DNA of 64,000 nucleotides from positions 62,001 through 126,000 of the forward strand of contig CAYTPW010000010.1 in the NCBI GenBank assembly GCA_964439935.1, read 5' to 3'. The DNA is from JABMQW01 sp964439935 (lineage in GTDB: Bacteria; Fidelibacterota; Marinisomatia; Marinisomatales; TCS56). Each line of letters begins with the position of its first letter. The first letter of the stretch is position 1. This document shows, one piece after another, positions 17,045 through 23,445 of this stretch. A program made the translations under genes and the position numbers. Below the pieces are notes generated by a model. It was not told the DNA's origin, did not search any database, and saw nothing but the letters and a program-made list of their open reading frames with translations.

Positions 17045-17888
17045 AGGTTTGGAGGCGATTATTGCCTCCCATCAGGATGCGGCAATTGGCGGATCCGGTG
17101 TTGCGGCGATTGCAATAAATAATATTATTGCCAATCCCCAACAGCCGCGGCAGAACTTTGATACGGAAACACTTGCAGAACTGGCGGATTCCATTCGGCA
17201 AAAGGGCGTGATTACCCCGGTCACAGTTCGATATATCGATGGGAAGCATATGCTAATCGCTGGCGAACGGCGCTGGCGGGCAGCTCGTATTGCCGGTCTA
17301 AAGACTATTCCTGCTTATATTATTGAGGTTACGGACGACGTCGATATGATGGAAGTCGCGTTGATCGAGAATATTCAACGGGAAAACCTGAATCCGATCG
17401 AAGAAGCGGAAGCGTATGCGGTCCTAGCCGGAAAATACGATCTTTCACAGGCCAAGATCGCTAAAGCAGTCGGTAAGAAACGAGTTACAATAACCAATGC
17501 CCTGCGTCTGCTTAATCTGCCTTCAGAAATAAAGCGCAGTTTGCGCAATCAGGAAATCACAGCGGGTCACGGTCGGGCTTTACTGGGATTGAAAACGATC
17601 CGTTCGCAGCTCAAATTATGGCAAGCGATTGTCCGCAATGGTTTAAGCGTCAGGATGACTGAGGCGGGTGTAAAGGAGATTACTCTCAAAAAACATCAAT
17701 CGCAGAAGAAGCCGGCTAAAAGGCGTCTGGCTCCGCAGACTAAAATTATCGAAGATGAATTAATATCGATCCTCGGTACGAAAGTAAAAATAAAACCCGG
17801 TAAACGGGGGGGTAGCATGTCGATAGCATACTATTCCGATGAAGATCTGGAACGGCTGTTGGAATTAATGCGATCAATTACTGATTGA
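17025..17888 (+). CDS. parB: Chromosome-partitioning protein ParB/Spo0J
   Basis: Starting at the ATG at 17025 the protein has 287 residues and begins VTRLGKGLEAII, the standard ParB N-terminus; the frame is open further upstream but that part only shadows parA. It contains the ParB CTPase/nuclease-like domain with NPQQPRQNFD (residues about 30-40) and LIAGERRWRAARIAGL (the GERRxRA box). The helix-turn-helix follows (LSQAKIAKAVGKKRVTITN), and then a dimerisation tail. It binds parS sites and CTP and spreads on DNA. The 20-bp overlap with parA indicates one operon. Confidence 0.96.
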   Translation: MVTRLGKGLEAIIASHQDAAIGGSGVAAIAINNIIANPQQPRQNFDTETLAELADSIRQKGVITPVTVRYIDGKHMLIAGERRWRAARIAGLKTIPAYIIEVTDDVDMMEVALIENIQRENLNPIEEAEAYAVLAGKYDLSQAKIAKAVGKKRVTITNALRLLNLPSEIKRSLRNQEITAGHGRALLGLKTIRSQLKLWQAIVRNGLSVRMTEAGVKEITLKKHQSQKKPAKRRLAPQTKIIEDELISILGTKVKIKPGKRGGSMSIAYYSDEDLERLLELMRSITD

Positions 17889-17904
17889 TTGGTGATTGGC
17901 CGGA

Positions 17905-18705
17905 ATGAAAGCATCAAAATATACTATACTGATCGTTCCCGATAATTCGGAAAATAATCGCAGTTTTTTACTAACCCGGAGTGCTATTCGCTGGATAATG
18001 ATCGTAGCCGGTCTTTTCCTGGCTGTTTTAATAACTATTTTCTGGTATTTTGGTCCACGTGTCCTCGCGCATGAAGAATTGGTTGAGCGGTATGATATCC
18101 TGTTGAGTGAACGGACCCAGGTAATGAATCTGATGCGCGATTTGAATCGTGTGAAGCATATGGATGCATATGTTCGTAAGAGCTTGGGATCGGATATGAA
18201 ATTCACTCCTGAGCCTGCAGAGCAGGATTCCAGTGATACTGCGGTTGGCAAAACAGATGATTCAAACATCTTCCTTTCCTTTTCGGAGAATCTTCCCTCG
18301 GTATTACCGGTAGATGGCTTTATCACCAGGGACATGAATGAGATTTCCGCCTTCACCCATGAGAACCATTATGGTCTAGATTTAGCTGTTAAAACCGGTG
18401 ATCCAGTAAAAGCAACTGCCTCCGGATTTGTAATTTTTTCTGGTTGGACCTATAACATGGGGAATTATATAATACTATATCACGGAAATGGCTATTTCTC
18501 AATCTATGGCCACAATCAACAGAATATGGTAGATCAGCGTGATTATGTAAAACGGGGCGATGTGATCGCCCTGGCAGGCAACACTGGGATATCATCCGGC
18601 CCGCACCTGCATTTCGAAGTCTGGAAAGATGGTGGTGCGATTGATCCAAAAGTATTTTTTCCTGAATTAAGTGAGAAAAATGTGAGTATATCCAACGATG
18701 GATAA
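17905..18705 (+). CDS. M23-family membrane-anchored peptidoglycan peptidase
   Basis: About 266 residues from the ATG at 17905 (a TTG at 17896 is an alternative). One transmembrane helix lies near the N-terminus (IMIVAGLFLAVLITIFWYFG), followed by a short coiled segment and a LytM/M23 domain in the last 130 residues. The zinc ligands are visible in HYGLDLAV and HLHFEVW. Such proteins are peptidoglycan endopeptidases, or regulators when degenerate; this one keeps the motif residues. It overlaps the bactofilin gene by 8 bp and follows parAB. M23-bactofilin pairs are a recurrent cell-shape module in other bacteria. Confidence 0.9.
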   Translation: MKASKYTILIVPDNSENNRSFLLTRSAIRWIMIVAGLFLAVLITIFWYFGPRVLAHEELVERYDILLSERTQVMNLMRDLNRVKHMDAYVRKSLGSDMKFTPEPAEQDSSDTAVGKTDDSNIFLSFSENLPSVLPVDGFITRDMNEISAFTHENHYGLDLAVKTGDPVKATASGFVIFSGWTYNMGNYIILYHGNGYFSIYGHNQQNMVDQRDYVKRGDVIALAGNTGISSGPHLHFEVWKDGGAIDPKVFFPELSEKNVSISNDG

Positions 18706-19096
18706 GATTGATTTCAAGGATGTCCATTCTATGATCGGTACCGAGATGCAGATCGATGGCAATGTAAAACTGAAAAGTGGTCTGATTATCTATGGACGTA
18801 TCAATGGTGATGTGACCACTGAGGGTCCGGTGCGTGTAGCCAGTACTGGTACTGTTATAGGCAATATCCAGGCCAGTGATATTCATGTCAATGGTCGCGT
18901 GGAAGGTGATGTTACCGTATCAAATAGGGCGGTACTGGGTGATCAATCGGTTTTGATTGGTGATCTTGTATACCGCAGTCTGCTAATTGATGAGGGCGCT
19001 AAATTCGAAGGTAAATGCGATTTATTGCAGGATCAGCCGACCTCATTTGACGAACCAAGCCCCCCCATTTCACCTTGGGAGGCTGAAACCTACTGA
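18698..19096 (+). CDS. Bactofilin
   Basis: This 132-residue protein has the bactofilin (DUF583) core: right-handed beta-helix repeats with pattern GNVKLKSGLIIYGRINGDV ... GTVIGNIQASDIHVNGRVEGDV (about residues 22-72), flanked by short proline-rich tails. Bactofilins polymerise without nucleotides and organise cell-wall enzymes at membranes. It overlaps the upstream M23 peptidase gene by 8 bp, which fits a role in positioning that peptidase. Confidence 0.93.
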   Translation: MDKIDFKDVHSMIGTEMQIDGNVKLKSGLIIYGRINGDVTTEGPVRVASTGTVIGNIQASDIHVNGRVEGDVTVSNRAVLGDQSVLIGDLVYRSLLIDEGAKFEGKCDLLQDQPTSFDEPSPPISPWEAETY

Positions 19097-19169
19097 AGCT
19101 GCCCATCCCGTTGTTTGGAATTAAGCGAGTAAAATTACTTTTATAAGGGCAATTAATCAGGTCAGTGCA

Positions 19170-19415
19170 ATGGTTGATAATAAAGATCGGAATTATTTTG
19201 CAGCTTCGTTCGAATTCTTTCAGCGTTCATTGAGAGCAGCGGGGCCTGCCGCATCTGCTTCATATACCCTGATTGGCGCCGTTATCTTACTGGGTGGCTT
19301 GGGATACCTAATTGACCACTGGTTGGAAAGTGCACCCTGGTTCCTGATAGGTGGTTTACTACTGGGTGTTGTGGTTGGTCTGTATGAGCTGGCTAAAGTG
19401 GCATTCCGTAAGTGA
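19170..19415 (+). CDS. AtpZ/AtpI-like small membrane protein
   Basis: The 81-residue protein has two transmembrane helices (TLIGAVILLGGLGYLIDHWL and FLIGGLLLGVVVGLYELAKV), the layout of the AtpZ family (putative F0F1-ATPase accessory subunit). AtpZ/AtpI homologues have been linked to Mg2+ or Ca2+ transport and c-ring assembly. It is separated from the main atp operon (36.1-43.1 kb) and sits 73 bp after the bactofilin gene, a split arrangement seen in several FCB genomes. Confidence 0.85.
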   Translation: MVDNKDRNYFAASFEFFQRSLRAAGPAASASYTLIGAVILLGGLGYLIDHWLESAPWFLIGGLLLGVVVGLYELAKVAFRK

Positions 19416-19595
19416 GCTGACTCTAGTTAATCTGGCGTTTTTCGATTTTTCTGGTCCGGCGAATATTCTCCTTTCAATTAGCTGATTATCCAAGCCAGCG
19501 GTAACTTATCTAGAATTTCGTGAATTAATTTGTTGCTCTTTTTTTAGTCAAAAAAAAAATATCACTCTTTTGGGAACTATTTGGATCATGAGTAA

Positions 19596-19614
19596 TTTAA
19601 TGAGAACCATTCTC
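19596..19614. promoter_or_regulatory. Putative Fur box upstream of bolA-grxD-msrBA
   Basis: The 19 bases at 19596-19614 match 14 of 19 positions of the classical Fur consensus (GATAATGATAATCATTATC). The core is a TGAGAA-CCA-TTCTCA palindrome at 19601-19615. It ends about 10 bp before the bolA start codon, so a bound repressor would block translation-initiation sequences or the promoter. The downstream genes encode an iron-linked BolA/monothiol glutaredoxin pair, which makes iron control plausible. No fur gene is in the window. Confidence 0.6.
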
Positions 19615-19624
19615 AATAATAAAT

Positions 19625-19897
19625 ATGGATGCCAGGAACAAAATACAAACTGTTTTGGACACTTTAGAGCTGAAATTCCCTGATTCAGTTATTCGTGTTA
19701 ATGGAAAAGAAGAAATAGATGCACATTATCGTCCTACCGAACGCCAGGGAAGTCATCTCAAAGTTGAAGTTGTAACGGATATTTTCAGGGATTTACCGTT
19801 GTTGGAGCAACATAAAATGGTACACAGTACGCTTGAGAAATTGATGCAGATTAATGGTGGTTTCATCCATTCTTTGACAATAAAAACAAGTTCTTAG
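19625..19897 (+). CDS. BolA family protein
   Basis: This 90-residue protein has the BolA-like fold: helix, VRVNGKEEIDAHYRPTERQ-type loop, a conserved GSHLKVEVVTDIF segment (about residues 46-58) and HKMVHSTLEKLM with the invariant His. BolA proteins form [2Fe-2S]-bridged complexes with CGFS monothiol glutaredoxins. The next gene, 2 bp downstream, encodes exactly such a glutaredoxin. The expected Shine-Dalgarno is weak because the region before the ATG is occupied by the putative Fur box. Confidence 0.9.
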   Translation: MDARNKIQTVLDTLELKFPDSVIRVNGKEEIDAHYRPTERQGSHLKVEVVTDIFRDLPLLEQHKMVHSTLEKLMQINGGFIHSLTIKTSS

Positions 19898-19899
19898 GA

Positions 19900-20244
19900 A
19901 TGAAGGAAATAATTGTGAAATACGACCAAATGATCAAAGATACAATTGAGAATAATGATGTTGTCCTATTTATGAAAGGTACAGCTCAACGACCATTATG
20001 CGGCTTTTCTGCTAGGGCTGTAAATTTACTAAATTCCCTGCACACGGTATATTTGGATGTTAATATTCTGGAAGATCATCCTGCCATAGCGCTGGAATTG
20101 CGGGAATTGTACGGTTGGCCTACTTCGCCGCAACTATTTATTCAGGGAAAATTGATCGGAGGCGGTGATATTATGATGGAGTTATATAAGACTGGAGAAT
20201 TAAAAAAATTGCTTAATTTCCCGGCTCATAATCCAGAAGCTTGA
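19900..20244 (+). CDS. grxD: Monothiol glutaredoxin, Grx4/GrxD type
   Basis: The 114-residue protein carries the CGFS active site (PLCGFSARAV, about residues 32-41), the TSPQLFIQGKLIGGGDI segment for glutathione binding, and the LFMKGT motif upstream. CGFS glutaredoxins bind and transfer [2Fe-2S] clusters together with BolA. It is 2 bp after the bolA-like gene and 16 bp before the methionine-sulfoxide-reductase fusion, consistent with one operon under the upstream Fur-like box. Confidence 0.95.
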   Translation: MKEIIVKYDQMIKDTIENNDVVLFMKGTAQRPLCGFSARAVNLLNSLHTVYLDVNILEDHPAIALELRELYGWPTSPQLFIQGKLIGGGDIMMELYKTGELKKLLNFPAHNPEA

Positions 20245-20260
20245 GGCATATAAGTATTCA

Positions 20261-21169
20261 ATGAATAGAATTCTGGTTAGTCTAACCTTATTATTAGTAA
20301 CGATCAGTATGGCACAAAACAAGCAATTTAACGATCTATCAGCTGAAGAAGAGCGGGTAATAATTCATAAAGGAACCGAACGGGCTTTCACTGGTAAGTA
20401 TACTGATCATAAGCCGGATGGTGCTTACACCTGCAAGCGTTGTGATGCAGCTCTATATCAATCAAGCGACAAATTTGATTCCCACTGTGGTTGGCCCAGT
20501 TTTGATGATGCGATTGACGGAGCTGTGGAACGTATTCCCGACGCTGATGGACGACGGACTGAGATTGTCTGTGCCAACTGCGGTGGTCATTTGGGGCATG
20601 TGTTTTTAGGTGAAGGCTATACAACCAAGAATACCCGTCATTGTGTGAATTCAATATCGCTTAACTTCGAATCTGCGGAACAGCCGATGCCGGCACGGGC
20701 GATCTTCGCTTCCGGCTGTTTTTGGGGAACTGAATACCATTTATCAAAAGTGGAAGGTGTCTTGGCTACAACGGTTGGCTTTACTGGCGGCCATAAAGAT
20801 AAACCGACTTATAAAGAAGTATGTAACAGCAATACTGGACATGCTGAAGCAGTTGAAGTGATTTACGATCCTGCCAAGGTCGACTTCGAGGAACTGGCGA
20901 TTCTTTTCTTTGAAACCCATGATCCCACCCAGGTCAATCGCCAGGGACCTGATATCGGTTTGCAGTATCGGTCGGGAATTTTCTATCTAAATGACGAGCA
21001 GAAAACAGTGGCTGAGAAATTGATTGGCATCCTTGAAGACAAAGGATATGCTGTAGCCACAGAAGTGACCGCAGCTTCCACCTTCTGGTCAGCGGAAGAT
21101 TATCATCAGGATTACTACGATAATAAAGGAACAACGCCGTACTGTCATTTTTATCAAAAGAAGTTTTGA
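20261..21169 (+). CDS. msrBA: Secreted MsrB-MsrA methionine sulfoxide reductase fusion
   Basis: The 302-residue protein has an N-terminal signal peptide (ILVSLTLLLVTISMAQ), then an MsrB domain with zinc cysteines in CKRC (58 and 61) and CANC (104 and 107) and the catalytic Cys in TRHCVNSISL (C128). An MsrA domain with GCFWGTEYH (C153) follows. The order MsrB-MsrA is the reverse of the commoner MsrA-MsrB fusion. It reduces both R- and S-methionine sulfoxides, here probably in the periplasm or at the cell surface. It is the third gene of the bolA-grxD-msrBA series. Confidence 0.95.
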   Translation: MNRILVSLTLLLVTISMAQNKQFNDLSAEEERVIIHKGTERAFTGKYTDHKPDGAYTCKRCDAALYQSSDKFDSHCGWPSFDDAIDGAVERIPDADGRRTEIVCANCGGHLGHVFLGEGYTTKNTRHCVNSISLNFESAEQPMPARAIFASGCFWGTEYHLSKVEGVLATTVGFTGGHKDKPTYKEVCNSNTGHAEAVEVIYDPAKVDFEELAILFFETHDPTQVNRQGPDIGLQYRSGIFYLNDEQKTVAEKLIGILEDKGYAVATEVTAASTFWSAEDYHQDYYDNKGTTPYCHFYQKKF

Positions 21170-21294
21170 TCCAGGTTGGAACAACCGATCAGGTAATTTG
21201 ATTTAGTCTACTTTCACCTGAGTTATTGTATTTTATTCTGAGTAGATAGCGGTCAGGCATGAATAAATTCCTGTAGTAACTAACAGGTAAATTT

Positions 21295-23445
21295 ATGATG
21301 ATGACCGGCCGAATCCCGTTTGCTGTAACATTATCTTTCTTTTGTTTCTTTCTGCGGGCTGAAGAGGGCATGTGGCCTCTCAGTGAAATCCACACTCTGA
21401 ATTTAAATTCAGAGGGTTTGGAGTTGGATATTAATGAATTGTATAATCCGACTGGTATTAGTCTGATCGATGGCATCTGTAAAGTTGGTGGTTGCTCTGG
21501 TTCATTTGTATCTGAGGAGGGATTAATATTGACCAATCACCACTGTGCTTATGGCGCTATTCGTAAAGCCAGCAGCCCGGAATTTGATTACCTGAAAAAC
21601 GGTTTTGTGGCTCGTGCCCGATCGGATGAAATTCGCGCCGAGGGCTATGAAGTTCGGATCACCGAGTCATATCGAGATATATCAGAAGAAGTTTTGAGTG
21701 TTGTCTCCAATGTAATGACTCCGTTGGAACGTACCAAGGCGATTGAGAAACGTATCAGTGAACTGGAGAAACAGGAGGAGTCTGACCACCCAGGTAAGCG
21801 AGCAGAAGTGGCAGAAATGTTTATTGGCAAAACCTATGTCTTATTCATTTATACCTATCTCAAGGACGTTCGGTTAGTTTATGCTCCTCCACGTTCGATT
21901 GGCAATTTCGGCGGCGAAACGGATAACTGGATCTGGCCCCGTCATACCGGTGATTTCTCATTTATGCGTGTTTATGTTGCTCCGGATGGTAACCCGGCTG
22001 AATATGCCTCAGAAAATGTACCATACCGGCCCAAAAAAGTGATATCGATTGCACCGGAAGGGGTAAATAATGAAGATTTTGTTTTTATTCTTGGTTATCC
22101 GGGGCGTACCTATCGCCACCGCACTTCCCATTATCTTGCTTATGAATATGAACAGCGGATGCCTTTGATTGCTGATCATTATGCCTGGGAAATTGTGGTG
22201 TTGGAAAGTATGAGTGAAACTGATCGTATGGTTAGTTTGAAACTGGCTTCACAGATCAAAAGTCGTTCCAACACGATGAAGAATTATCAGGGAAAAATTC
22301 AAGGTATCAGACGGATTGATTTGATGGAACAGAAGCGACAGGTGGAAACGGCTTTATATAATTTTATTCAATCCGACTCTATTCGGCAGTATCAATATGG
22401 TTCACTGTTGCAGGAAATAGGGGAATTGTATGAGGATATCCGTCGACGGACTGATTATGAATTTGCCCTGAACTATTTAAAACGTAGTTCAATACTTCTA
22501 ACTACGGCCTACACAATCTATGATATGAGTGTAGAGTTGGAAAAAAATGATGTAGAACGAAAATCTGCTTACCAGGATCGTAATCTGGATCGTACTCTGG
22601 ATAGATTGTTTTTAAACTTGGAAAATTTCCATACTCCGGCGGACCAGGCCTTATTGCAGAATATGCTGGAGTTTTGCACCAAATTACCGCCGGATTTCAT
22701 AATTCCACCGATTGATCGAATTGCAGGAAAAGGAAAAACCGGCAAGCGGATCGACCGTTATTTAAGCAAAGCTTTTAACCAGACAAAAATGGATGAACTG
22801 GATTATGTACACAGCCTGATTGGGCTGTCTGCTGTTAACCTCGCCACTGTCAAGGATCCATTTATACAACTGGCAGTGGACCTTTATCCGCTCTATCAGA
22901 GGCAAAGGGAAGTCTACGATTCAAGATCCGGTGAGCTTGACCGCTTGCATGGCCTGTTAATTGATGTGAAACAAGATTTTTTAGTCGATGATTTCGTCCC
23001 TGATGCCAATCGGACATTACGGTTAACTTATGGATATATTCGTGGGTATTCGCCGGCAGATGCTACTTTTCACTACCCGATAACCACCTTAAAAGGTGCA
23101 GTTGAGAAACATACCGGTCAATGGCCATTTGACTTGCCGGAAAAAATAATTACCCTGCATAGGAATCAGGATTTCGGCCGCTATCAACATCCTGAACTGA
23201 ACAGCGTACCGGTTGGAATTCTGTACAATATGGACACTACCGGTGGTAATTCTGGCAGTGCGGTATTAAACGCCGATGGACAGTTGGTTGGAATCAATTT
23301 CGATCGTGCCTTTGAAGCAACAATAAATGATTTCGCCTGGAATGAAGCATATAGTCGTTCGATTGCCGTGGATATCCGTTATGTTTTATGGATTCTGGAA
23401 AAATATAGTGGTGCAACAAACTTATTAAGTGAGATTGGATTATGA
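21295..23445 (+). CDS. S46 family dipeptidyl-peptidase (DPP11-like, acidic specificity)
   Basis: This 716-residue secreted serine peptidase has a short signal peptide, the His motif LTNHHCAYGAI (H83), an Asp motif in WPRHTGDFSFMR (D220) and the Ser motif TGGNSGSAVL (S653). The S1-pocket residue is Arg671 in GINFDRAFEA, exactly 18 residues after the catalytic Ser. In Porphyromonas gingivalis DPP11 the corresponding pair is Ser655/Arg673, which selects Asp/Glu at P1, whereas DPP7 has Gly there. So it should release dipeptides with an acidic second residue during peptide feeding. It overlaps the next gene by 4 bp. Confidence 0.94.
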   Translation: MMMTGRIPFAVTLSFFCFFLRAEEGMWPLSEIHTLNLNSEGLELDINELYNPTGISLIDGICKVGGCSGSFVSEEGLILTNHHCAYGAIRKASSPEFDYLKNGFVARARSDEIRAEGYEVRITESYRDISEEVLSVVSNVMTPLERTKAIEKRISELEKQEESDHPGKRAEVAEMFIGKTYVLFIYTYLKDVRLVYAPPRSIGNFGGETDNWIWPRHTGDFSFMRVYVAPDGNPAEYASENVPYRPKKVISIAPEGVNNEDFVFILGYPGRTYRHRTSHYLAYEYEQRMPLIADHYAWEIVVLESMSETDRMVSLKLASQIKSRSNTMKNYQGKIQGIRRIDLMEQKRQVETALYNFIQSDSIRQYQYGSLLQEIGELYEDIRRRTDYEFALNYLKRSSILLTTAYTIYDMSVELEKNDVERKSAYQDRNLDRTLDRLFLNLENFHTPADQALLQNMLEFCTKLPPDFIIPPIDRIAGKGKTGKRIDRYLSKAFNQTKMDELDYVHSLIGLSAVNLATVKDPFIQLAVDLYPLYQRQREVYDSRSGELDRLHGLLIDVKQDFLVDDFVPDANRTLRLTYGYIRGYSPADATFHYPITTLKGAVEKHTGQWPFDLPEKIITLHRNQDFGRYQHPELNSVPVGILYNMDTTGGNSGSAVLNADGQLVGINFDRAFEATINDFAWNEAYSRSIAVDIRYVLWILEKYSGATNLLSEIGL

